Shown piece after piece: positions 26,155 to 33,801 of a stretch of DNA of 64,000 bases. Made by a program: the position numbers and the translations under genes. Under the pieces are notes generated by a model that saw only the letters and a list, made by a program, of their open reading frames with translations, had not been told where the DNA came from and did not search any database. How positions within the stretch are numbered: the stretch's first letter is position 1; the number at the start of each line of letters is the position of its first letter. The stretch is from assembly GCA_030683005.1 (NCBI GenBank), contig JAUXMY010000042.1:186001-250000 (forward strand), given 5' to 3'. The DNA comes from Caulobacter sp. (GTDB lineage: Bacteria; Pseudomonadota; Alphaproteobacteria; Caulobacterales; Caulobacteraceae).

Positions 26155-26667
26155 GTGACCCTGATCGTCAGTCCCTTGCGCGATGTCGACACCGTGGTCC
26201 GGTTCAAGAAGCCGTCGCATCTGATCACCTTGCTGGATCCGCACATGATGGGCGACTGTCCTCGCGGCTTCCGCCCCGACCGCCATCTCAAGATCGCCGT
26301 CGATGACGTCTGGGAGCCGCAGGTCGGCAAGACCCTGCCGGCGGAGGACGTCGTCGAGGACGTTCTGGCCTTCGGAAAGACCTGGACCGGCAAATCGCCG
26401 ATGCTGGTCCACTGCTGGGCCGGCGTCAGTCGTTCGACGGCCACCGCCTTCATCCTGGCCTGCCAGCGCCTGCCGGAGGTTGACGAGGTGAAAATCGCCC
26501 AGGCGCTGCGCAAGGCTTCGGCGTCGGCGACGCCCAATCCGCTGCTGATCCGCCTCGCCGACGACATCATGGGCCGAAAGGGCAAAATGGTCGACGCGGT
26601 CACCGGTATCGGCAAGGGCGTCTACGCGTATCCGGGATCGCCCTTCGAGCTGGGCCTGAAGTTCTAG
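26155..26667 (+). CDS. Protein tyrosine/dual-specificity phosphatase-like protein
   Basis: The 170-residue protein has the CX5R phosphatase loop in MLVHCWAGVSRSTATAFIL (catalytic Cys and Arg with the following Ser), and an upstream Asp region (KIAVDDVW) that may supply the general acid. It starts at GTG 26155, 6 bp after the HD hydrolase. This size and loop are typical of small dual-specificity phosphatases found in alphaproteobacteria. The substrate, protein or phosphorylated small molecule, is not shown by sequence. Coupling to an HD nucleotidase argues for a metabolic substrate. Confidence 0.8.
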   Translation: MTLIVSPLRDVDTVVRFKKPSHLITLLDPHMMGDCPRGFRPDRHLKIAVDDVWEPQVGKTLPAEDVVEDVLAFGKTWTGKSPMLVHCWAGVSRSTATAFILACQRLPEVDEVKIAQALRKASASATPNPLLIRLADDIMGRKGKMVDAVTGIGKGVYAYPGSPFELGLKF

Positions 26668-26712
26668 ACATGCCCTCCCCGCCGGCGCCGGTCGGTGTTA
26701 CTCAGGGTCTCA

Positions 26713-27693
26713 ATGACCCTTTCCGTCGTCATCGGCCTGTCGGCCGTCACTGTGGCCGTCCGCAATGGCGAGGCCGTGGTCCTGACCGTCCGCCCGCATG
26801 ACGCGGTCACCGACCGGGCGACCACCCTGCCCGGCCTGCCGTCCGGACCATTCCACCCCGAGGGTCACCGCACCTTCGAGATCGCCCTGCGCGCCTTCGT
26901 GACTGAGCAGACCGGATTTGATCTCGGCTACGTCGAACAGCTCTACACCTTCGGCGACAAGGGCCGCGACGCGCCGCGCGCCGAGGTCGGGGCCGGGGCG
27001 GCGCGCGTCGTCTCGGTCGGCTACCTGGCCCTGACGCCGGCCGCCGTCGACACCGATGGCCTGGACACCGCCTGGGCGCCCTGGTCGCGGTTCTTTCCGT
27101 GGGAAGACTGGCGCCAGGGGCGTCCGACCCTGATCGACGAGGCCATCGCCCCGGCGTTGCGCCGCTGGGCCGGACGCGACGAGAGCCGCATCGCCCGCGC
27201 CCGCCTGCTGTTCGCGCTGGACGGCGCCGGCTGGAACGAGGAGCGGGTGCTGGACCGCTACGAGCTGCTCTACGAAGCCGGTCTCGCCCCCGAAGCCGCC
27301 CGCGACCAGTCGCGCGACCGGGGCGAGGACGCCATCGAGCCCCGCGCCCTCTCCGCCGCCCTGGGCGAGCCGATGCTGTCGGACCACCGGCGCATCCTTG
27401 CCACCGGCCTTGGCCGCCTGCGCGGCAAGCTGAAGTACCGCCCGGTGGTGTTCGAGCTGATGCCGGCGGAGTTCACGCTCTCGGCGCTGCAGCGGGCGGT
27501 GGAGGCCATCGCCGGGGTGCCGCTGCACAAGCAGAACTTCCGCCGCGTGGTCGAGCGCATCGACCTGGTCGAGGGCCTGGGGCGCATGGACACGGAGACC
27601 GGCGGTCGGCCTGCCGAGCTTTTCAGGTTCAGGCGCGAACTGCTAACCCAGCGCCCGGCAGGCGGGCTGAGCCTACCGCTGCTGAGAGACTGA
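26713..27693 (+). CDS. NrtR-type regulator (Nudix domain plus winged helix)
   Basis: The 326-residue protein combines an N-terminal Nudix fold with a C-terminal winged-helix DNA-binding part (FTLSALQRAVEAIAGVPLHK followed by NFRRVVERIDLVEG and GRPAELFRF). This is the layout of NrtR, the ADP-ribose-responsive regulator of NAD synthesis. The Nudix box is degenerate (LRAFVTEQTGF where catalytic glutamates should be), as in NrtR proteins that bind but do not cut the ligand. The ORF starts at ATG 26713, 45 bp after the phosphatase. Predicted targets are NAD-related genes, none of which lie in this window. Confidence 0.83.
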   Translation: MTLSVVIGLSAVTVAVRNGEAVVLTVRPHDAVTDRATTLPGLPSGPFHPEGHRTFEIALRAFVTEQTGFDLGYVEQLYTFGDKGRDAPRAEVGAGAARVVSVGYLALTPAAVDTDGLDTAWAPWSRFFPWEDWRQGRPTLIDEAIAPALRRWAGRDESRIARARLLFALDGAGWNEERVLDRYELLYEAGLAPEAARDQSRDRGEDAIEPRALSAALGEPMLSDHRRILATGLGRLRGKLKYRPVVFELMPAEFTLSALQRAVEAIAGVPLHKQNFRRVVERIDLVEGLGRMDTETGGRPAELFRFRRELLTQRPAGGLSLPLLRD

Positions 27694-27701
27694 TCGGCGG
27701 C

Positions 27702-28013
27702 TCAAGGCGCGCCCGGCACGCCCAGTGTCGCCGCCACGGTGATGGAGATTTCGCGGTCCTGCATCCGGGCTTCGGCGATCAGAGCGGCCAGACCCTTGAG
27801 CCATTCGCGCAAGGCCTCCGGCAACGGCCAGTCGCCGGTCAGGTGTAGGTGATAAGGCGGCTCGACACCGTTGACGCCGCCGGCGACGATCGAGTCGTTC
27901 AGGGCGTCCCAGTTCCGCCCGTGCCAGGCAGGCGCGCCCAGGGCCTCCAGAATTCCGTCGAAGACGTCGTCTTCCGAGAGCCAATCGACCGCGTCGATGA
28001 CGATCGTGCGCAT
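27702..28013 (-). CDS. Barstar-like protein
   Basis: The 103-residue protein has the barstar family pattern: a hydrophobic start, APAWHGRNWDALNDSIVAGG corresponding to the YGxNxDAL helix that blocks barnase, and PYHLHLTGDW. Barstar inhibits a ribonuclease of the barnase type, but no such nuclease is encoded nearby. Its ATG shares one base with the TAA stop of the fatty-acid hydroxylase-like gene upstream (TAATG), so it is translated after that gene. An immunity role against a nuclease made elsewhere, or a different binding role, is possible. Confidence 0.82.
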   Translation of the reverse strand: MRTIVIDAVDWLSEDDVFDGILEALGAPAWHGRNWDALNDSIVAGGVNGVEPPYHLHLTGDWPLPEALREWLKGLAALIAEARMQDREISITVAATLGVPGAP

Positions 28014-28960
28014 TACTCAGCCGCGATCTGTTCAGGCTCCGCCGCCTTGGCCGCCTCCCGCGCCTGCCACTTGGCCTTCAGCGACGCCGAGGTTTCGCGC
28101 GAGCCGTCGGGACTCCAGCCCGGGCGGCCGAACAGGTAGCCGATCACCTCGCGTGGAGAGCGGGCGCTCAGGAGGTCCTTGCCGATGCCGATCCACTCAT
28201 GAAAAGCCACGCGCAGGATGTTGAAATCGCCCAGGTTATGGACCAGTCCATAGCGCGGCGGTTCCTTGTCGTCCTCGGGGATATAAGTGCCGAACATCCT
28301 GTCCCAGATGATCAGGATGCCGGCGTAGTTGGAGTCGAGGTAGCGCGCGTTGCGGGCGTGATGCACCCGGTGGTGCGAGGGCGTATTGAACACCGCCTCG
28401 AACCAGCGCGGCAGGCGGTGGATAGCTTCGGTGTGGATCCAGTACTGGTAGACAAGGCTGATGCCCTTCTGCACAGCGATCATCGCCGGCGGAAAGCCCA
28501 GGAACGCCATCGGCAGCCACAGCAGCCATGAGCCATTGACGCCGCCCGTCCAGGTCTGCCGCAGGGCCGTGGCCAGGTTGTAGTGTTGCGAGGAGTGGTG
28601 ATTGACGTGGCTGGCCCACCAGAACCGGCGCTCGTGCGACAGGCGGTGGAACCAGTAGTAGGTCAGATCCTCGAGGAAGAAGATCGCCACCCAGGCCCAC
28701 CAGGCGGTCATCGGAATGTCGAACAGCCGGTGATTCTGCCAGATCCAGACGGTGGTCCCGACGACGACCGCGGCGGTCAGGCCGCCGGCGATGGTGCTGC
28801 CCAGCCCCATCAGCAGCGAGGTGGCGGTGTCCCTGGCCTCGTAGTTGGCCTTCGCCTTGCGCAGGCGACCGAGCACGATCTCGGCCAGGATGGTGATCAC
28901 GAACACCGGAATGGCCCAGGTGACAGGATCGAACGGCGGGATGATCGGATCGAGCGTCAT
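28013..28960 (-). CDS. Sterol desaturase/fatty acid hydroxylase family protein
   Basis: The 315-residue integral membrane protein has several hydrophobic segments and the full set of histidine boxes for a di-iron centre: HRLSHE, HVNHH and HHRVHH. These enzymes hydroxylate or desaturate lipids in the inner membrane. The ATG at 28960 overlaps the TGA of the upstream gene (ATGA), and its TAA overlaps the start of the barstar-like gene. The three genes are thus one translationally coupled unit. A longer frame reaching 29200 exists but would lie wholly inside the upstream gene. Likely substrates are a membrane lipid or a hopanoid; that is not shown. Confidence 0.88.
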   Translation of the reverse strand: MTLDPIIPPFDPVTWAIPVFVITILAEIVLGRLRKAKANYEARDTATSLLMGLGSTIAGGLTAAVVVGTTVWIWQNHRLFDIPMTAWWAWVAIFFLEDLTYYWFHRLSHERRFWWASHVNHHSSQHYNLATALRQTWTGGVNGSWLLWLPMAFLGFPPAMIAVQKGISLVYQYWIHTEAIHRLPRWFEAVFNTPSHHRVHHARNARYLDSNYAGILIIWDRMFGTYIPEDDKEPPRYGLVHNLGDFNILRVAFHEWIGIGKDLLSARSPREVIGYLFGRPGWSPDGSRETSASLKAKWQAREAAKAAEPEQIAAE

Positions 28961-29361
28961 GCGGCGATGGCCTCGTTGTCGTCTTGTGGCGGCCAGGGAT
29001 TGACGCCGCTGACTGTCAGCGCCGCCACGGGCGCGGCCGGGTCTCGCAAACGCAGGCGAACCTTGCCGCCCCGGACGGGCGCCTTGACCGCCTCCTCCCA
29101 GGCCAGCGTGCGCGCCACCCAGGAATCGCCCAGCCGGAACAGCACCAGCGCCCGGGCGCCGGCGCGCGCGACGACGCCGCAGCCGTCGGCGGCGAGCCAC
29201 AGCTGATCCGGCGCGTCGTCGGGAAACTCGTCGGCGAGCATGGCCCGGGCCGACGCCTCGTCGAGCGCAGGCGCAGGGCGGGCGATCCGCGCCCAGGCCG
29301 CCACGGCGACCATCATGGCCACGGCCACGGCCGAGCCGATCAGGATGTAGAGATCTTCCAC
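28957..29361 (-). CDS. Single-pass membrane protein of unknown function
   Basis: I start this gene at GTG 29361, because the product then opens with a membrane helix (LYILIGSAVAVAMMVAVAAW at residues 4-23). The longer frame to 29556 begins in low-complexity sequence and passes through a terminator. The 134-residue product has a soluble part, ARAMLADEFPDDAPDQLWLA followed by ARALVLFRLGDSWVARTLAW. I do not recognise the family. Its TGA overlaps the ATG of the fatty-acid hydroxylase gene, so the two proteins are probably made in fixed proportion and may act together at the membrane. Confidence 0.7.
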   Translation of the reverse strand: MEDLYILIGSAVAVAMMVAVAAWARIARPAPALDEASARAMLADEFPDDAPDQLWLAADGCGVVARAGARALVLFRLGDSWVARTLAWEEAVKAPVRGGKVRLRLRDPAAPVAALTVSGVNPWPPQDDNEAIAA

Positions 29362-29418
29362 GTCGTTCGCCTTCTTCCCCGGCGCGGAGTTTCTACCGGC
29401 CCGCCTCGGCGTCAACAG

Positions 29419-29448
29419 AAAAGCCCTCCCCCGTCGCCGGGGAAGGGC
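29419..29448 (-). terminator. Terminator after outer-membrane protein gene 1
   Basis: Read on the minus strand, GCCCTTCCCCGG-CGA-CGGGGGAGGGC pairs almost fully and is followed by TTTT. It lies 38 bp beyond the stop of the gene at 29486-29998 and before the start of the next gene at 29361. Confidence 0.85.
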
Positions 29449-29485
29449 CTGACCTGTCGTCGTACGCCCCTCGCGGAGCGGGCCG

Positions 29486-29998
29486 CTAGAAGCGGCGGAC
29501 GTAGGCGATCGAGAATGAGTCGGTTCCGCCGTAGTTGGTCCAGTCGGCGCGAACACCGTCGTTCTCGGTGAAGAAGCCCTTCACGCCGAAGCCGACAGCC
29601 GAGTCGCTGCCGCTTTCCGAAACAGCGCCGCCGCCGGCGTCGGCCTCGACTTCAAACGTCGCGTAGCCCGCGCGCATGAAGATGTCGATGCGGTCGCTGA
29701 CCGGCCAGTTCAGGACGACGTAGCCGGCGGCAAGGCTGGTCATCTCCACCTTCACCGGCGTGCCGAGGAAGTCGACGGTGTCGTCGGACAGGCCGAGCGC
29801 CAGCTCGCCCTCGATGCCCAGGTTCGGCGTGAACAGCGCGCCAACGCGAATCTGTCCCAGTCCGAGGTTGGCGTCGAGCTCTTCCACGTTGACGCTGGTG
29901 TAGCCGATGTCGGCGTACCAGTTGGTTTCAGCCGATGCCACGGCCGGCGCAGCCAGCAGCGCGCACGCGGCGGCGGCCGCGATCACGTAGGTCTTCAT
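29486..29998 (-). CDS. Outer-membrane beta-barrel protein (paralogue 3)
   Basis: The 170-residue product has a Sec signal (AAAAACALLAAPAVASA) and then alternating hydrophobic/polar strands such as YVVLNWPVSDRIDIFMRAGY, ending in IAYVRRF with the C-terminal phenylalanine that guides barrel assembly. The pattern fits small eight-stranded outer-membrane proteins (OmpA/Opa-like). Two further paralogues follow upstream. It has its own terminator and the 154-bp gap upstream presumably holds its own promoter, so levels may be set separately. Confidence 0.82.
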   Translation of the reverse strand: MKTYVIAAAAACALLAAPAVASAETNWYADIGYTSVNVEELDANLGLGQIRVGALFTPNLGIEGELALGLSDDTVDFLGTPVKVEMTSLAAGYVVLNWPVSDRIDIFMRAGYATFEVEADAGGGAVSESGSDSAVGFGVKGFFTENDGVRADWTNYGGTDSFSIAYVRRF

Positions 29999-30086
29999 GA
30001 TGAGTATTCCCCCAGTGAGTACAAAATTTCGATCACAACCTGACCGACCCATCCCGCGTAAGGCCATTCCCCTGCGTACGGCAAGG

Positions 30087-30116
30087 AAAAGCCCTCTCCC
30101 GTCACCGGGAGAGGGC
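30087..30116 (-). terminator. Terminator after outer-membrane protein gene 2
   Basis: A perfect 11-bp stem, GCCCTCTCCCG/CGGGAGAGGGC around a TCAC loop, is followed on the minus strand by TTTT. It lies 36 bp after the stop of the gene at 30153-30647. Confidence 0.9.
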
Positions 30117-30152
30117 CAACCGTGTCTTTTGCCCCACACTGGGGCGTGGCCG

Positions 30153-30647
30153 CTAGAACCGGCGAACGTAGGCGATGGCCCACACGTCGGCTTCGCCGCC
30201 ATCGGCGTCGTGGCGGGTCCAGTCGACGCGCACGCCGTCATTGGCGGTGAAGAACGCCTCGGCGCCAACGCCGTAGGCGACGCCGTCGCCGCTGACGCCG
30301 GTGCCGCCGACGTCGATATCGGTCGTGGAGTAGCCCAGGCGCGCGAACAGGTTCACCGATTCCGAGACCGGAGCCTTGACCACCGCGAAGGCGGCCAGCT
30401 CGTTGCTCAGTTCGACGGTGACGCCGAGGACTTCGTCATCGGCGATGCCGAAGGCGGCTTCGGCTTCGAACGCGAAGTACCGGTTCACCTGGACGCCGAG
30501 GCGGCCCTGGATCGCGCCGAGGGTCACCGGGTCGACGTCGACCGAGGCGTAGCCGATCGTGCCATAGACCTGGGTCTGGGCGTGGGCCAGAGCCGGAAGG
30601 CCGAAGAGCGCGCCGGCGGCGACGGCCGCAACGATAAGTTTCTTCAT
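30153..30647 (-). CDS. Outer-membrane beta-barrel protein (paralogue 2)
   Basis: The ATG at 30647 gives 164 residues with a Sec signal (LIVAAVAAGALFGLPALAHA) and a mature barrel of about eight strands, beginning QVYGTIGYASVDVDP and ending DVWAIAYVRRF. The middle strands (GVQVNRYFAFEAEAAFGIAD) are very like those of the paralogue at 30778-31269 ([16 protein letters not shown]). All three likely form small channels or structural barrels in the outer membrane; a specific solute is not indicated. Start 45 bases downstream of an in-frame alternative that lacks a signal. Confidence 0.82.
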   Translation of the reverse strand: MKKLIVAAVAAGALFGLPALAHAQTQVYGTIGYASVDVDPVTLGAIQGRLGVQVNRYFAFEAEAAFGIADDEVLGVTVELSNELAAFAVVKAPVSESVNLFARLGYSTTDIDVGGTGVSGDGVAYGVGAEAFFTANDGVRVDWTRHDADGGEADVWAIAYVRRF

Positions 30648-30724
30648 TTTGTAGGTCCCCAACTTTCGCGCATCTTCTGCTTGTGCGCCCATTTCGAGTA
30701 CCGGTGTTTTTCTTTCTCGACAAC

Positions 30725-30748
30725 AAAAACCCCTCCCGAAGGAGGGGT
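30725..30748 (-). terminator. Terminator after outer-membrane protein gene 3
   Basis: An 8-bp perfect stem, ACCCCTCC/GGAGGGGT with a tight 4-base loop, is followed on the minus strand by TTTTTG. It lies 29 bp after the stop of the gene at 30778-31269. Confidence 0.9.
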
Positions 30749-30777
30749 CTCCGCCCGATCAGAGGTGTCGGAACCTA

Positions 30778-31269
30778 TTAGAACTTGCGACTGTAACCGA
30801 TAGACCACACATCCGCCTCGACGTCGTCGTGGTCATGGCGGGTCCAGTCCAGCCGGATTCCGTCCTGCGCGGTCACATTGTACTGACCGCCCACGCCATA
30901 GGCGAACCCGTCCGACTTGACGTCGCCAAGCGAGGTTTCAAACTTGGCGCCGGTATAGCCGGCCCGGGCGAACAGATCGAAGCTGGGCGAAATCGGCGCG
31001 GTCACGACGCCGAACACGCCGACTTCGTGCTTCATCTTGACGTCGATGCCCGACACCGTGTCGTCCTGGATGCCGAACGCCGCCTCACCTTCGACGGCGA
31101 GGACGGGATTGAACTTGTAGCCAACGCGCCCCTGGAGGGCGCCGATGTTGGCGCCTTCGGCGTCGACGCCGGCGTAGCCGACCGTTCCGTAGGCCTGGGC
31201 CTGGGCGGCGGCGGGCATGGCGGCCAGCGAAAGCACGGCGGCCGAGGCCGCGATCATGAGAGTTTTCAT
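30778..31269 (-). CDS. Outer-membrane beta-barrel protein (paralogue 1)
   Basis: The 163-residue protein begins with a Sec signal ([20 protein letters not shown]) and a barrel that starts [16 protein letters not shown]. It ends [11 protein letters not shown], with a terminal Phe. I chose ATG 31269, nine bases after GGAG; ATG 31275 is too close to that site. It is the first of three paralogues and closest to the second, sharing [22 protein letters not shown] near the C-terminus. The function is that of a small outer-membrane protein of unknown specificity. Confidence 0.82.
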   Translation of the reverse strand: MKTLMIAASAAVLSLAAMPAAAQAQAYGTVGYAGVDAEGANIGALQGRVGYKFNPVLAVEGEAAFGIQDDTVSGIDVKMKHEVGVFGVVTAPISPSFDLFARAGYTGAKFETSLGDVKSDGFAYGVGGQYNVTAQDGIRLDWTRHDHDDVEADVWSIGYSRKF

Positions 31270-31494
31270 CGTCATAGTCTCCTTGACGCTTTTCAGCTCC
31301 CCAGCTGCCCATCGGGTAGGAGGCAAACGCGGCGGAGGCGGGACGGTTCAGCGGGCGAAATGAGGCGGAATTGTTTCGTGGCCGAACGGCCACAGCGGCG
31401 CCGGTGGGCTGACGCCGCGTCCATGCGTGCTATCTATGCCGGTCAAATCACCAAAGCGCCGCGACCACGCGGCCATCGTCGGGACATCGCCACC

Positions 31495-32616
31495 GTGCAC
31501 CAGGCCGTCATCGCCGCCACCGGTCTCCATACACCGGACCAAAGCATCTCCAACGCCGAACTGGTCGACGCCTTCAACAGCTACGTCGAACGCTTCAACG
31601 CCGCCAATGCCGACGCCATAGCGGCCGGTGAGGTCCAGGCCCTGGCGCCGTCATCGCCGGAGTTCATCGAGAAGGCCTCGGGCATCAAGTCGCGCTTCGT
31701 GGTCGACAAGGCCGGCATCCTTGACCCGAACGTCATGCGGCCAAACATCCCCGAGCGGTCCAACGACGAACTGTCCATCCTGGCCGAAATCGCCGTCGAG
31801 GCGGCGAAGGAGGCCATCGCTCGCTGGGGCAAGCCGGCGAGCGAGATCGACGCGGTGATCTGCGCGGCCTCCAACATGCAGCGCGCTTATCCGGCCATGG
31901 CCATCGAGGTGCAGCAGGCGCTGGGCATCGGCGGTTTCGCCTTCGACATGAACGTGGCCTGCTCCAGCGCCACTTTCGGCATCAAGACCGCCGCCGATTT
32001 CATCGCATCGGGCTCGGCCAGGGCGGTGTTGATGGTCAATCCGGAAATCTGCTCTGGCCACCTGAACTTCCGCGACCGCGACAGCCACTTCATCTTCGGC
32101 GACGTGGCCACGGCGGTGATCATCGAGCGGGCCGACCTGGCCGGAGACGGCGTCGGCTGGGAAATCCTCGGCACGCGGCTGAAGACCCAGTTCTCCAACA
32201 ACATCCGTAACAACTTCGGCTTCCTCAATCGCGCCGCGCCGAAGGGAATCGACGCGCCCGACAAGCTGTTCGTCCAGGAGGGCCGCAAGGTCTTCCGGGA
32301 GGTGGTGCCGATGGTCAGCGAGATGATCCTCGAACACGCCGGCGACATCGGCGTCGATCCCACACGCCTCAAGCGCATGTGGCTGCACCAGGCCAACATC
32401 AACATGAACGAGATGATCGGCCGCCGCGTGCTCGGTCGCGACCCGCTCCCGGGCGAGAATGTCATCATCCTGGACGAATACGCCAACACCTCCAGCGCCG
32501 GCTCGATCATCGCCTTCCACAAGACCTGTGACGACTTCGCCCCCGGCGAGACAGGGCTGATCTGCAGTTTCGGAGCCGGCTATTCGGCCGGCACGGTCTT
32601 CGTCAGGAAGCGGTAA
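31495..32616 (+). CDS. 3-oxoacyl-ACP synthase III-like enzyme
   Basis: The 373-residue protein is a thiolase-fold condensing enzyme of the FabH group. The active Cys is in [12 protein letters not shown], the His in MWLHQANIN, and the Asn in [12 protein letters not shown], completing the Cys-His-Asn triad. FabH-type enzymes start fatty-acid chains from acyl-CoA and malonyl-ACP. At over 370 residues it is longer than FabH (about 320) and has an N-terminal insert ([20 protein letters not shown]), so it may act in a specialised pathway. The start is uncertain: GTG 31495 begins right at the family N-terminus, ATG 31423 adds 24 residues. Confidence 0.85.
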   Translation: MHQAVIAATGLHTPDQSISNAELVDAFNSYVERFNAANADAIAAGEVQALAPSSPEFIEKASGIKSRFVVDKAGILDPNVMRPNIPERSNDELSILAEIAVEAAKEAIARWGKPASEIDAVICAASNMQRAYPAMAIEVQQALGIGGFAFDMNVACSSATFGIKTAADFIASGSARAVLMVNPEICSGHLNFRDRDSHFIFGDVATAVIIERADLAGDGVGWEILGTRLKTQFSNNIRNNFGFLNRAAPKGIDAPDKLFVQEGRKVFREVVPMVSEMILEHAGDIGVDPTRLKRMWLHQANINMNEMIGRRVLGRDPLPGENVIILDEYANTSSAGSIIAFHKTCDDFAPGETGLICSFGAGYSAGTVFVRKR

Positions 32617-32622
32617 CGCAGC

Positions 32623-33768
32623 CTAGCCGTTCTCGGACGGCCTCAGCGCCTTGTTGCGGAACCACTTGGAAATGGCCCACTTCTGGCCCGAGGTCGGCGG
32701 CGCGCCGACGTGCAGGGTCATCGGATCGACCGAGCCGTCGGGCTTCACGCTGTCAAAGATCAGGGCGCAGCCGCGCGGCGGCTTGTAGCCGACCTTCAGG
32801 TGCGGAAACTCTGTGGCCCCGCCTTCGAAGCCGTCGTTGAGATAGACCAGCAGGGTCCGCACCCGCTGACCAAGTTTCTCCAGGATCGGCGCGTTCGGGA
32901 GAGTCTCGGGGATATAGTCGACATGCGGCTTGTAGACCTCGCCGACGGCGTAGTGGAGCACGCCCAGCGCTTCGCCGTTCTCGGGCGGCATTTCGGCTGC
33001 CGCGGCCAGGCGCGCGCTGACCAGTTCCAGGATCACGTCGCTGTCGACGAGGCCGAAATGCATGACGGTGTTGGTCCGCTCCTCGCGCACCGTCTCCAGT
33101 CCCTCGTCGTCGAGGACCTTGCCGCGGGTGAGAGTCGGGGCGGCCATGGCGATGACGTAGTCGCAGATCCAGGGCTCGAGCAGGCCATCCAGCATCCACA
33201 CGTTGGGATCGCTACGGTCCTGGTGCTTGTGGAACGGTTTGGCGAAGTCCGAAAAGTCCAGGGAGGCGGCGACCTGCTGCCAGTCGACATCCGGGGTCTG
33301 CGCGACGTGATTCTGCAGGTAGAGCGCGGCGGTGTGCGAACCGAGCTGGGCGGCCTTGGCAAGCGCTGGACCGGAGCGGGAGAGCAGTCCCAGCTGGCAG
33401 GCCGCGCGGGCGTCGCCACGCTCGGCCAGCGCCACCAGCCAGACCACAGCCTGGCCCAGGTCGCGCGGCGTGCCGATTCCGCCGGCATGGATGACCGAGG
33501 CCACATGCAGGGAGAACGGATCACCGGTCCGGGCGGCGATGACCACCTTATCCACCCCGGCAGCGGGGTTCGGGGGCAGGCCGTATCCGATCAGTTCCCA
33601 CAGCCCCAGCCGCGCCACCGCCGACGCCTTGCCGGAACGGGCGGCCAGGCCCATCCAGTGCATGGCCTGACCCGGCTCGCCGGTTTCCTCGAAGGCGAGG
33701 GCGACCTGTTCCTGCGATGCGGGATCACCGGCCTTGGCGGCCGCGACGAGAGTCTCGGGCGTGTTCAT
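32623..33768 (-). CDS. Sel1-like repeat/prolyl 4-hydroxylase-type oxygenase
   Basis: The first 170 residues form Sel1-like helical repeats (QAMHWMGLAARSGKASAVAR, QAVVWLVALAERGDARAACQ). A 2-oxoglutarate/Fe(II) dioxygenase follows, with GEVYKPHVDY supplying the His-X-Asp iron ligands and MTLHVGAPPTSGQKW the distal His and the lysine that holds 2-oxoglutarate. The RTLLVYLNDGFEGGATEFPH strand pair is typical of prolyl hydroxylases. Sel1 repeats probably bind a protein partner, which the catalytic domain may hydroxylate. ATG 33768 follows AAGGTG. It converges on the KAS III gene with 6 bp between stops. Confidence 0.87.
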   Translation of the reverse strand: MNTPETLVAAAKAGDPASQEQVALAFEETGEPGQAMHWMGLAARSGKASAVARLGLWELIGYGLPPNPAAGVDKVVIAARTGDPFSLHVASVIHAGGIGTPRDLGQAVVWLVALAERGDARAACQLGLLSRSGPALAKAAQLGSHTAALYLQNHVAQTPDVDWQQVAASLDFSDFAKPFHKHQDRSDPNVWMLDGLLEPWICDYVIAMAAPTLTRGKVLDDEGLETVREERTNTVMHFGLVDSDVILELVSARLAAAAEMPPENGEALGVLHYAVGEVYKPHVDYIPETLPNAPILEKLGQRVRTLLVYLNDGFEGGATEFPHLKVGYKPPRGCALIFDSVKPDGSVDPMTLHVGAPPTSGQKWAISKWFRNKALRPSENG

Positions 33769-33801
33769 GCCCACCTTCTAGCCGCTCGATGCCCCCTGCC
33801 G

